Below, piece after piece: positions 9,466-22,970 of a stretch of 50,536 nt of DNA. The stretch spans positions 1-50,536 of the forward strand of contig JACCQZ010000293.1 of assembly GCA_013813875.1 (NCBI GenBank), given 5' to 3'. The stretch is from Gemmatimonadales bacterium (lineage in GTDB: Bacteria; Gemmatimonadota; Gemmatimonadetes; Gemmatimonadales; GWC2-71-9). Within the stretch, counting starts at the first letter, position 1. The number at the start of each line of letters is the position of its first letter. Below the pieces are notes generated by a model. The model ran no database searches, had not been told where the DNA came from, and saw only the letters and a list, made by a program, of their open reading frames with translations. The position numbers and the translations under genes are program-made.

Positions 9466-11034
9466 CTATCCCTCGATCACCGTCCGACTCTGCTCCCGGG
9501 TAAACTGAGCCACGTAGTACGGCCCGCATCCCCCTTTGCCGGTCGAGCCCGAGCCCTTCCAGCCGCAGAAGGCCTGCGCTCCCGGCCAGGCGCCGGTGGT
9601 GGCCCCGGTTCGCTTGTTGGCATAGCAGACGCCGGCCTCGACCTCATCGAAGAAGCGTTCCACCTCCGCCGCCACACCGGAGAAAATCCCGGCCGTGAGG
9701 CCGTACTCGACGGCGTTGCTCTCGGCAATGGCCTGGTCCAGGCTGCTCACCTCGCCTACCACCAGCAGCGGCACGAACAGCTCCTCGCGGAAGAGGGAGC
9801 TTTCGAGCGGCAACCTCGCCACCGTCGGGGCGACGAAATGTCCCCGGTCGAAAGCGCCACCGCGCAGGCGCTCGCCCCCGAGCAGCACGGATCCTTCCGT
9901 CCGCGCCTGACGCACGGCGCGCTCGAATCGCTCGACGGCGCGCTGGTTGATCACCGGCCCGAAGAACACGTCGCGCTCGCTCGGGTCGCCCATGCGGATG
10001 GCGCGGGTCTTCTCCACCAGCAGGTCCACGAAGGGCGTGGCCACCCCGCGGTGAACGTACACCCGGGACGTGGCGCTGCACTTCTGGTTCTGCAGGCTGA
10101 ACGCCGAGCGCATGACCCCCTCGGCGGCTGCATCGAGGTCAGCGGTGGGCATGACGATCGCGGCGTTCTTGCCGCCCAGCTCGAGGAGACAGGGCTTGAT
10201 GAAACCGGCGCCCAGCCCGGCATGGATCCGCATGCCCACCGCCTTGGAGCCGGTGAACACCACCCCGTCTACGCCCGGGTGCTTCCAGAGCGCATCGCCG
10301 ATCTCTTCCCGCCGGCCCACGACGAAGTTGAACACACCGGGCGGCAATCCCGCGTCGCGATACACCTCGTAGAGCCGGAGACCGGTGAGCGGCGTGTCCT
10401 CCGCCGGCTTGTACACCACGGTGTTGCCGGCTGCCAACGCCGCCGAGGACATTCCGGCCGAGAGGGCGAGAGGAAAGTTGAACGGGGCGATGCAGGCGAA
10501 TACGCCGTAGGGCCGGAGCACGTCGGTGTTCCGCTCTACCGGTGTGATCCGCTCCATCGGCCGGATGAAGCCGCCGGCATCCCCCACCTGGGCGCAGTAG
10601 TAATCAATCAGGTCGGCGGATTCCTCGGCGTCGCCCATCGCCTCCAGGCGGCTCTTGCCCACCTCCAGGCTCATGAGCGCGGCGAGCTCGTACTTGCGCT
10701 CGCGCACCAGCTCGGCGGCCCGCCGGAGCAGGGCGAGACGCTCGCGCCAGGGGAGCCGGGCCCAATCCTGGCGGGCGCCCCGAGCCGCGGCCACTGCCCG
10801 ATCAACTTCCGCCGCACCCGCCGCCGCAAAGCGTCCCAGCACGAGGCTGGTGTCAATCGGCGAGCGACTCTCCACCGGCTCGGCGGCCGTCTCCACCGCC
10901 TCGCCGCCAATGTAGCAGGGATAGCGCCGGCCCGCCGCGGAACGGATCGTCTCCAGTGCAACGTCGAAGGCCCGGTGGAACTCTTCCAGGTCGCCACTGG
11001 CGGAGGTGTAGGTGATCTTCGCTGACGCCGTCAT
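9466..11034 (-). CDS. Aldehyde dehydrogenase, L-glutamate gamma-semialdehyde dehydrogenase-like
   Basis: In-frame ATG at 11034 (MTASAKITYTSASGDLEEFHRAF); FTGSKAVGMRI, LELGGKNAAIV, FSLQNQKCSATSRVYVH catalytic Cys region. Confidence 0.88.
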   Translation of the reverse strand: MTASAKITYTSASGDLEEFHRAFDVALETIRSAAGRRYPCYIGGEAVETAAEPVESRSPIDTSLVLGRFAAAGAAEVDRAVAAARGARQDWARLPWRERLALLRRAAELVRERKYELAALMSLEVGKSRLEAMGDAEESADLIDYYCAQVGDAGGFIRPMERITPVERNTDVLRPYGVFACIAPFNFPLALSAGMSSAALAAGNTVVYKPAEDTPLTGLRLYEVYRDAGLPPGVFNFVVGRREEIGDALWKHPGVDGVVFTGSKAVGMRIHAGLGAGFIKPCLLELGGKNAAIVMPTADLDAAAEGVMRSAFSLQNQKCSATSRVYVHRGVATPFVDLLVEKTRAIRMGDPSERDVFFGPVINQRAVERFERAVRQARTEGSVLLGGERLRGGAFDRGHFVAPTVARLPLESSLFREELFVPLLVVGEVSSLDQAIAESNAVEYGLTAGIFSGVAAEVERFFDEVEAGVCYANKRTGATTGAWPGAQAFCGWKGSGSTGKGGCGPYYVAQFTREQSRTVIEG

Positions 11035-12386
11035 CGCGCCGCTCCGATGCGCTCGGTGGCCGCTCGGAGGGCTCGCTCGAGCAGGTGCACGATCTCCTCG
11101 ATCTGATCTTCGGTGATGATGAAAGGCGGCGCCAGCATCACCAGGTCGCCGTTGTGGCCATCGGCGTGTCCCACGCTGGGCCACACCACCAGGCCGGCAT
11201 CCATCGCCGCGGCGGTGAAGGCCTCGGCGAAACCGGCGGCGCGCGGCAACGGCTCCCGAGTGTGCCGGTCGGCCACGAACTCGATGCCCGCAAGGAGACC
11301 CCTCCCCCGGATGTCGCCCACCAGCGGCAGGCCGCGGAGCCGCTCGAGACGCAGGTGCAACACCCGACCCATCTCGGCGCAGCGCTTGATCAACCGGTGA
11401 GTGCGCAGATAGCGCAGCGTGGCCACTCCGGCGGCGCAGAGCGTGGGATGGTGGGAGAATGTCTGCGCGTGCAGGAGTGCGCCTGAGCCCCGGGCCAGCA
11501 TGTCCACCAGACGGGGCGGCGCCACCACCGCCGACAAGGGCACGTAGCCGCCGGCGATCCCCTTGCCCAGCACCATGACGTCGGGCACGACGCCGTAGGG
11601 CTCGAGCGCCGACCAGGTGCCGGTCCGTCCGGCACCGGTGAGGACCTCGTCAGCGACCAGCAGAACATCGTGGCGGTCGCACGCCGCTCGGATCCTCCGC
11701 CAGTACTCGGGCAGCGGGACCGTGGCGCCGGTAGAGGAGCCCCCGACCGGCTCGGCGATCACCGCAGCCACGGTGTCCGGACCCTCCCGCAGCAGCGCCT
11801 GCTCGAACGCCTCGCCGCTACATGCCGGGCAATGGGGCGGCCGGCCCCGGCACTCGCAGCGATACGAGTACGACGCCGGAACTCGCGTCACCGGCACCAG
11901 CCAGTCGCCGAACCAGGTCGTGTAGTGCGCCCGCGCCGATGCCGAAAGAGCCAGCAGGGTGTTGCCATGGTAGGCCGGTGACAGAGCCAGGATCTTGCGC
12001 TTGCCCGGCCGGCCGCACTCGGCCCAGTACTGCCGGGCCAGCTTGAGCGCCGCTTCGACCGCCTCCGAGCCGCTGCAGAGAGGATAGACCAGGCTCAGGT
12101 CGCCGGGAGAGAGGCGGGCGATCTCGGACGCGAGCTCTTCGACCGGCTCATGGGTAAACGCCGTCCCGTTGACGTACCCCAGCCGTTCCGCCTGCGCCGC
12201 CATGGCCTCCGAGATCTCGCCCACCCCGTGGCCCAGGTTGGCAACGAAAGCTCCGCCGCAGGCGTCGAGATAGCGGCGTCCATCCGCGGCGTACAGATAG
12301 CACCCCTGTCCCCGGCTGATCAGCGGATATTGCCGGGTGAGCTTCCGATAGAAGACGTGCGATTCGACGGGGTGCGGATGCGACAT
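11031..12386 (-). CDS. Class III aminotransferase (second paralogue in the cluster)
   Basis: In-frame ATG at 12386 (MSHPHPVESHVFYRKLTRQYPLISRGQGCYLYAADGRRYLDACGG); LLVADEVLTGAGRTG; VLGKGIAGGYVPLSAVV. Confidence 0.9.
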   Translation of the reverse strand: MSHPHPVESHVFYRKLTRQYPLISRGQGCYLYAADGRRYLDACGGAFVANLGHGVGEISEAMAAQAERLGYVNGTAFTHEPVEELASEIARLSPGDLSLVYPLCSGSEAVEAALKLARQYWAECGRPGKRKILALSPAYHGNTLLALSASARAHYTTWFGDWLVPVTRVPASYSYRCECRGRPPHCPACSGEAFEQALLREGPDTVAAVIAEPVGGSSTGATVPLPEYWRRIRAACDRHDVLLVADEVLTGAGRTGTWSALEPYGVVPDVMVLGKGIAGGYVPLSAVVAPPRLVDMLARGSGALLHAQTFSHHPTLCAAGVATLRYLRTHRLIKRCAEMGRVLHLRLERLRGLPLVGDIRGRGLLAGIEFVADRHTREPLPRAAGFAEAFTAAAMDAGLVVWPSVGHADGHNGDLVMLAPPFIITEDQIEEIVHLLERALRAATERIGAAR

Positions 12387-12573
12387 GCGCGAGGAGGTTG
12401 GCGTGGCGAACTGGTTGGACGGCGCCCACGTTGTGCGAGCGCGGAATGTGCGCCCGACCTGGCGCCGGCGCCAGGGGTGATCGCCCGGGGCAGCGCCGGC
12501 TGGCCCGCATTCTGCGTATTGCGCGAGCCCGGCAGCCCGGCCCTCGGGCCCAAACGGCAACCTTTTTCCGCTG

Positions 12574-13041
12574 GTGGCGGACGTGCAATCTCCTCTGGTG
12601 GTGGACGCGCTCCGGGAGCAGCTCATTCGAGTGCTGGACTGGTATCACCACAGCCCGCCGGAGTTTCGCTGGGGCACCGTGATTCATTGCCGCAACGAGC
12701 GCGGCCGCTTGCGATTCGGCGCCATCACTCCGCAGGGCGAGAGCCTCGTCCTGACCCAACCGCTGCTCGCCGGGCTGGGACAGATGCCCTGCTGGCTCGA
12801 CGGCGCCGTGCGAGTTCGCCTGGAATGCCGCAAGCTGACGGAATGCCCCGGCGGACGCTCCACCATGCCTCACATCCTGCGTCCACCTCTGGTCGAAGCA
12901 CTCGCCGTCTACTTCGACCCCGACACCTCGGCCGAAGACACCGTTGCCTTCCAAGCCATGGCCGGCATCCTCACCCCCTCCCGCTGCCCCTCGGAGCTGT
13001 TCGTGCTGACGCGGAGGAAGCCGGGGGGGTGGCCGAACTAA
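12574..13041 (+). CDS. Hypothetical protein, 155 aa
   Basis: Only substantial plus-strand ORF between two minus-strand genes; divergent from the aminotransferase; no recognised motif. Confidence 0.55.
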   Translation: MADVQSPLVVDALREQLIRVLDWYHHSPPEFRWGTVIHCRNERGRLRFGAITPQGESLVLTQPLLAGLGQMPCWLDGAVRVRLECRKLTECPGGRSTMPHILRPPLVEALAVYFDPDTSAEDTVAFQAMAGILTPSRCPSELFVLTRRKPGGWPN

Positions 13042-13088
13042 GTCGAAGGTCGAAAGTCGAAGGTCAGACCTTCGACCTTCGACTCTTC
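13041..13088. repeat. GTCGAAG-heptamer inverted repeat (GTCGAAGGTC-A-GACCTTCGAC) between convergent genes
   Basis: Read directly: agtcgaaggtcgaaagtcgaaggtcagaccttcgaccttcgactcttcc; perfect 10-bp arms at 13056-13065 and 13067-13076. Confidence 0.9.
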
Positions 13089-13097
13089 CATCCTCCC

Positions 13098-15254
<2,157 letters not shown>

Positions 15255-15394
15255 AGGCGCTGCGCCTCAATGGTGGGGAGACGAAATGAGAAGCGCTGAA
15301 GATAATCGGCGGTGCCGGCAGGCGCATGGCGGCCGGTCGTCACGCTGAGGGCCCGGTTGTCAGAGACCGACTGCAGTGCCTCGTGCAACCGTGT

Positions 15395-16393
15395 TCAAAC
15401 CCCGACGGCAGCGACCGGCTGCAGCGCCTCTTCGAGATCTCCGAAATCAGGGTCCGGCAGGTCGGTGTACACCGGATTGGAGAGGTACCGCTCCCCGAAG
15501 TCACAGATGATGGACACGATGAGCCGGCCCGCGTTCTCCGGCCGGGAGGCCACCTGCAGTGCGGCCCAGGTTATCGAGCCGCTGGAGATCCCGGCGAAGA
15601 TCGCCTCCTCGCGCGCCAGCCGCCGCGCGGTGGCAATGGCGTCGTCGTTGCTGACCCGAATCACTTCGTCGTAGATTCTGACGTCCAGGTTGCCGGGGAT
15701 GAATCCCGCCCCGATCCCCTGCTGCTTGTGGGGCGACGGCTGGCCCCCGGAGAGCACCGGGCTTTCCGCCGGCTCCACAGCCACGATATGGATACCCGGT
15801 TTCTGTTCCCGCAGATAGCGGCCGGCGCCGGTGATGGTGCCCCCGGTCCCTACTCCCGAGACAAAAATGTCGATCCGTCCTTCGGTATCGGTCCAGATCT
15901 CCGGGCCGGTGGTGCGATAGTGGATAGCGGGATTGGCCGGATTGTCGAACTGGCGCGGCATCCAGGCCCGGTCGCCCAGGCGGCTCAGAATCTCCTCCGC
16001 CCTCGCGATCGCTCCTTTCATCCCCTTGGGCCCCTCGGTCAGCACCACCTTGGTGCCCAGGGCGCGGAGCAGGTTACGGCGCTCGAGCGTCATCGTCTCG
16101 GGCATGGTGAAGATGCAGCGATAGCCGCGCGCCGCCGCCACGTACGCCAGCCCGATGCCGGTGTTGCCGCTGGTCGGCTCCACGATCACCATCCCAGGGC
16201 GGAGGCTCCCCTTCTCGACCGCGTCGTCAATCATCGCGGCGCCGATGCGGTCCTTGACCGAATTGTACGGGTTGTATCCCTCGTGCTTCACTACGATCCG
16301 GCCGGGCAGACCCTGACCCAGCCGGTTGAGCCGAACGAGAGGGGTCTGACCCACAGTCTCGCTGATGTCCTGGTAGATCTTACCGTGGGGCAT
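15395..16393 (-). CDS. cysK: Cysteine synthase A (O-acetylserine sulfhydrylase)
   Basis: 332 aa; [17 protein letters not shown] with PLP Lys, [31 protein letters not shown]. Confidence 0.94.
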   Translation of the reverse strand: MPHGKIYQDISETVGQTPLVRLNRLGQGLPGRIVVKHEGYNPYNSVKDRIGAAMIDDAVEKGSLRPGMVIVEPTSGNTGIGLAYVAAARGYRCIFTMPETMTLERRNLLRALGTKVVLTEGPKGMKGAIARAEEILSRLGDRAWMPRQFDNPANPAIHYRTTGPEIWTDTEGRIDIFVSGVGTGGTITGAGRYLREQKPGIHIVAVEPAESPVLSGGQPSPHKQQGIGAGFIPGNLDVRIYDEVIRVSNDDAIATARRLAREEAIFAGISSGSITWAALQVASRPENAGRLIVSIICDFGERYLSNPVYTDLPDPDFGDLEEALQPVAAVGV

Positions 16394-16502
16394 GGCTCCC
16401 CCGCTGGTTGACGTGACCGGCTGCGCGGCCGTATCGGCAACTATAACACCGCCGCCGAGCCGGTGCAGCGGTTGAGTGTCTGACAGGGAGACCTGTCAGC
16501 AT

Positions 16503-16528
16503 TGTCACTCTGAGCGCAGCGAAGGGGG
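16503..16528. repeat. Single-arm copy of the TGTCACYCTGAGCG repeat
   Basis: tgtcactctgagcgcagcgaaggggg. Confidence 0.85.
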
Positions 16529-16600
16529 CACGATTCGGGGCGGGCCAGGAGCCCTTGTCGTTCAGCTGCTCGAGGAGGTCTCCCGGGAGTGCCCTGAGCT

Positions 16601-17203
16601 TCACAGCGGCTCGACATCCCTGCCGCAATGCTTGCACACCCTTGCCCGGGCGAGAATGGGCTCGGCGCAGAAGGGGCATTCGCGCTCTACCCTGGCCTGC
16701 GCGGCGCCGCCGTCCACCGGCCGCGGGCGCGAGGATCTTTCCTCCTGGGCCACGATTTGGGATTGCACCTGTCGCCGGAACTCCAAGGGCCGCGGAATGC
16801 GCTTGAGCTCCTCGCGAGTCCCGCCGGTTCCGGTGATCGCGATGGTGCCGAAGCCCAGCATCCGACCCGCCAGGTCCTGATCAACCGAGATTGCCTCGAT
16901 CTTGCTCAGCAGCGTTTCGGTGGATTCGCGCTGCACCAGCCCCGTTCTGGCGAGCACCCGTTTGTCGCTGACGGCGAACTCGGAACCGAGATACCGGATG
17001 GCCGGCCCGATGGCCAGAAGGATGCCGAGCGCCGCTACAGCGGCGCCGACGTACCAGTAGTCGCCGACGAAGAGATGGAGCGCTAGGGCAAGCGCCGCTC
17101 CCGCGAGCCCCACCGCGAGCGGGAGCGCGAACATGATCCAATGGGGCCGGGTACGGTGGACGATCCGCTCGCCGGCCAGCAGGTGCTCGTCGAGATAACT
17201 CAT
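16601..17203 (-). CDS. PH-domain (YdbS/bPH2-like) membrane protein with C-terminal zinc ribbon
   Basis: In-frame ATG at 17203 (MSYLDEHLLAGERIVHRTRPHWIMFALPLAVGLAG); C-terminal CPFCAEPILARARVCKHCGRDV zinc ribbon. Confidence 0.85.
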   Translation of the reverse strand: MSYLDEHLLAGERIVHRTRPHWIMFALPLAVGLAGAALALALHLFVGDYWYVGAAVAALGILLAIGPAIRYLGSEFAVSDKRVLARTGLVQRESTETLLSKIEAISVDQDLAGRMLGFGTIAITGTGGTREELKRIPRPLEFRRQVQSQIVAQEERSSRPRPVDGGAAQARVERECPFCAEPILARARVCKHCGRDVEPL

Positions 17204-17209
17204 GGGGTA

Positions 17210-17296
17210 CGGACAGGGTGGGATTCGAACCCACGATACCGTTGCCGGTATACCGGTTTTCGAGACCGACGCCTTCAGCCACTCGGCCACCTGTCC
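17210..17296 (-). tRNA. tRNA-Ser (CGA anticodon)
   Basis: Reverse complement GGACAGGTGGCCGAGTGGCTGAAGGCGTCGGTCTCGAAAACCGGTATACCGGCAACGGTATCGTGGGTTCGAATCCCACCCTGTCCG: 7-bp acceptor, D arm, CTCGAAA anticodon loop, long variable arm, T arm. CCA not encoded. Confidence 0.95.
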
Positions 17297-17388
17297 TGGC
17301 GGTGCTCAACTGCTTGGCGGCGAGAATTTTACACCGCCGACCCCGGGTTTTCCAGCGGTCCGCGCCCCGGCTGCGCCACCGTCATGAG

Positions 17389-17426
17389 CCTTAGAGAGCT
17401 GGCGGAGAGCCTCCAGCTCTCTGAGG
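17389..17426. repeat. Inverted repeat ccttagagagctgg / ccagctctctgagg (14-bp arms, one non-WC pair)
   Basis: Read directly downstream of the tandem-HTH gene; 10-nt loop. Confidence 0.8.
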
Positions 17427-17519
17427 TGCTCGCGATCCATTGGTCGGTTCACGGCGCACTTCGCGGCAATGAACTGATGCTGCGCCGGGCAAGTGAGGGA
17501 GACCGTGAAGACGTGCCCA

Positions 17520-18326
17520 TCAGCTGGACCCGATGTCCAGCCGGAGCTGCAATGGCGAGGCGGCTGGTCTGACTCGGCTCCGTGGCCGAGCCGACCCTGG
17601 CTCGAGAACCAGGCCGGGCGAGGGTGCATGCGCTGAAGCGGGAGGCGGCCCGATCGCACGATCGCCTGGCGGCCCGCACGACGCGTCAATGAGCTCTCGC
17701 AGGCTTGCCTCAGCCACTCCGAGTCGCCGCGCCAGCGTCGCTTCCACCCGGGGCGCTCGCTGCGTCCCAGCCAGCAGCGCGTAAGTGATCGCGCTCGACA
17801 GCCCCTCGGCGCGGCACCAGCTGGCGAGGGTGGTCGGGTGGAGTAGGAGCTGCACCACCAGCGAAGCCGAAAGCGCGGCCACGTCCAGCGCCACCCGGTA
17901 AACCGCCTTCTGCTCCAGGGGATTGGTGCCGTCCCGCCGCCCCAGCCGTTCACCGGTGGCGGGAGACCAGGTCCACGCTGAGGTCGGAGCTCCCGGTGGG
18001 ACCGGCGGCCGCAAGGCTCGAGGCACCCGCGGCTGAGTATCAATGAGATCGGCCAGCACCGCCGCGGGTACGTCCAATCGCTCGGCCAGCCGTTGCCGCA
18101 GCCGCACGAACGGCTTACGGCCCGCCAGCGCGTTGTGGACCAGCGGCGGGGTAACCCCCTCGCCGCGCGACCACCCCGCTATGGTCTCGGGCCAGAGCAG
18201 CAGCGACACCACCAGCGATGCGGGAAACGACGCGATGTCCGCCCGCACCTGCTCCACGGCGGCTCGTTCGAGCGGCGAGGAACCGGTACGGGCCCCAACG
18301 GCGGGAGAGGCAAGCTCGGCGGTCAC
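17520..18326 (-). CDS. Protein with two tandem ~80-aa HTH-like repeats, GTG start
   Basis: 268 aa; residues ~17-96 and ~135-214 align without gaps: PLER.AV..V..D.A...ASLVV.LLL.P.T.A.W.R.EG...........LAG.....R....LA.RL.V....L..LID. Confidence 0.75.
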   Translation of the reverse strand: MTAELASPAVGARTGSSPLERAAVEQVRADIASFPASLVVSLLLWPETIAGWSRGEGVTPPLVHNALAGRKPFVRLRQRLAERLDVPAAVLADLIDTQPRVPRALRPPVPPGAPTSAWTWSPATGERLGRRDGTNPLEQKAVYRVALDVAALSASLVVQLLLHPTTLASWCRAEGLSSAITYALLAGTQRAPRVEATLARRLGVAEASLRELIDASCGPPGDRAIGPPPASAHAPSPGLVLEPGSARPRSRVRPAASPLQLRLDIGSS

Positions 18327-18408
18327 CGGTGAACGCTATGCCCCGACTAACCGCCCGTCAAGACACCGAAATGCAGATAACCTCGTATGGGGCAAGGGAA
18401 TAGGGCAT

Positions 18409-18439
18409 AGGTAAGTTTCCCGGAGCAGGAAAGTTACCT
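18409..18439. promoter_or_regulatory. Palindrome aggtaagtttcc-cggagca-ggaaagttacct upstream of the tandem-HTH gene; possible operator
   Basis: 12-bp arms, 11/12 complementary, 7-nt spacer, in the divergent intergenic region 18327-18612. Confidence 0.5.
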
Positions 18440-18612
18440 GGTAGCCTCTGCCCTTCTCCGCTTTTGCCAGCGCCCATCCGACAAATGCCGAAAGAGCGGC
18501 AGAATCCCTCCGCTGGGAAAAGCCGCCGGCCGGGAGCACTCGGGAAGATATTGCGGAGGTGGGATTTACCCTGCTGCAACTTTCGGTACGTCGCTTGCGA
18601 CGACACCGGTGT

Positions 18613-19167
18613 ATGCGCCGGACCCTTCCCCTCATACTGCTGGTGGGACTCGCCTTTGCCGCCGGGTGTGGTGCTGTCCTTGCCGCCGGAGACAGGCTCG
18701 AGCTGGAGACCCGTGCCCCGACCCTAGGTGCCGCCGGGACCCCGGACAGCGCGGTCGTCGCGCGGGCACGCGTCATCATGGACGACGACCTGGCCGACGC
18801 GGCGGTGGCCGTCTTCGACCGCGTGGCGCCTCGCATCCACTTGAACGGGCGGCTGCTGCGGGAGCTCGGGCCCGCGCTCTCGACTTTTCTGCTGGCCCAC
18901 GAGCGGGGCCATCTGGCCCATCACCACGCGCGGCGTCACGGCTTCGGGTTTACCGCGATCCCCACTCCTTCCTCGACCCTGCGCGGCTACGAGTTCGTGG
19001 CGGACTGCTATGCCGTCCGCTCGCTGCAACGCGGACGCCCCGATGCGGTGGTTGCGGCGGTGCGGTTCTTTCAGCTCCGCCGGGGGCTGGTGACCGACGC
19101 GGAGCATCCGCCGATGGGTGAGCGAGCCGACAGCTTGATCGCCTGTCTCAGCGCCACGGCGCAATAG
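18613..19167 (+). CDS. Small lipoprotein with HExxH metalloprotease-like motif
   Basis: ATG at 18613; MRRTLPLILLVGLAFAAGC lipobox; LLAHERGHLAHHH and downstream YEFVADCYAV. Confidence 0.75.
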   Translation: MRRTLPLILLVGLAFAAGCGAVLAAGDRLELETRAPTLGAAGTPDSAVVARARVIMDDDLADAAVAVFDRVAPRIHLNGRLLRELGPALSTFLLAHERGHLAHHHARRHGFGFTAIPTPSSTLRGYEFVADCYAVRSLQRGRPDAVVAAVRFFQLRRGLVTDAEHPPMGERADSLIACLSATAQ

Positions 19168-19171
19168 ATCG

Positions 19172-22268
<3,097 letters not shown>

Positions 22269-22368
22269 CGGTACCTCGATATGACTTCAGAAGTGGCAAG
22301 CTTTACCCGGGCTGTAGCGATGGCAAGGTCCATTCCCGAGAACACTGTCCATCTGGCAGGAGGGACGC

Positions 22369-22407
22369 AAAAAACAGTAGGGGACGGCTCCGGGCCGCCC
22401 CCTACTG
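22369..22407 (-). terminator. Rho-independent terminator overlapping the stop codon of the upstream 145-aa gene
   Basis: Hairpin cagtaggggacggc/tccgg/gccgccccctactg at 22375-22407 followed on the minus strand by T6 (aaaaaa at 22369-22374). Confidence 0.9.
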
Positions 22408-22839
22408 CTGGCTGGTCACTTTCCTCTGCGCGATCATTTTGCGGGTGTAGCGCTCGCCGTCTACGGTGAGCTGGTAGTAGTACACCCCCGGGATGGCTTC
22501 TCGCTTCCCATCGAGATACTTCCCGTCCCAGTAAGCGCGATACTGGCCGCACCGCAACCGTAGAGTGTCCATGCGCTCGGCAGATCCGTTCGCCATCACT
22601 GGAATTGCCACCACCTGCACCAGCACGTTGTACACCTTCATACTGACGACCGGCTGATGACCTCCGCTACATACCTCCGGAGAAATGGCGAACGGTATCG
22701 TGGTCGCCGGGAAAAACGGATTGGGGTAGTTCTCTTTCAGCTCAACGCGGGGAGGGAGCAGATTGGCCTGCGCCGCAACCGGGGAGCCAGCCCCCACGAG
22801 AAGTCCGAGCCACCACCCCGGCCACGCGACGCGGACCAT
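22402..22839 (-). CDS. Small secreted protein resembling a FlgD-like / type IX-secretion C-terminal sorting domain
   Basis: 145 aa; signal peptide ...VAAQ; LKENYPNPFFPATTIPFAI; W(D)GK.LDGK....GVYYYQLTVDGERYTRKMI. Confidence 0.75.
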   Translation of the reverse strand: MVRVAWPGWWLGLLVGAGSPVAAQANLLPPRVELKENYPNPFFPATTIPFAISPEVCSGGHQPVVSMKVYNVLVQVVAIPVMANGSAERMDTLRLRCGQYRAYWDGKYLDGKREAIPGVYYYQLTVDGERYTRKMIAQRKVTSQQ

Positions 22840-22970
22840 GGGCGCTCCTCTTCACACGAAATGTCGAACCGGGGTCACCTCCACGCTGAACGGATCAGGG
22901 TTCGGTCTGGTCAAGTGGAAGATGGCAGCGGCTCGGGAGAGGTGTCAAGCCAACGGCCGCATGAACATCC

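Noticed and set aside
22269-22368. CIRCE or HAIR heat-shock operator upstream of clpB
   Set aside because: No TTAGCACTC-N9-GAGTGCTAA or CTTGAGT-N7-ACTCAAG match was seen.
22840-22970. tRNA-Sec (selC) beside selB
   Set aside because: A ggttcg string occurs, but no acceptor stem or UCA anticodon arm could be built around it.
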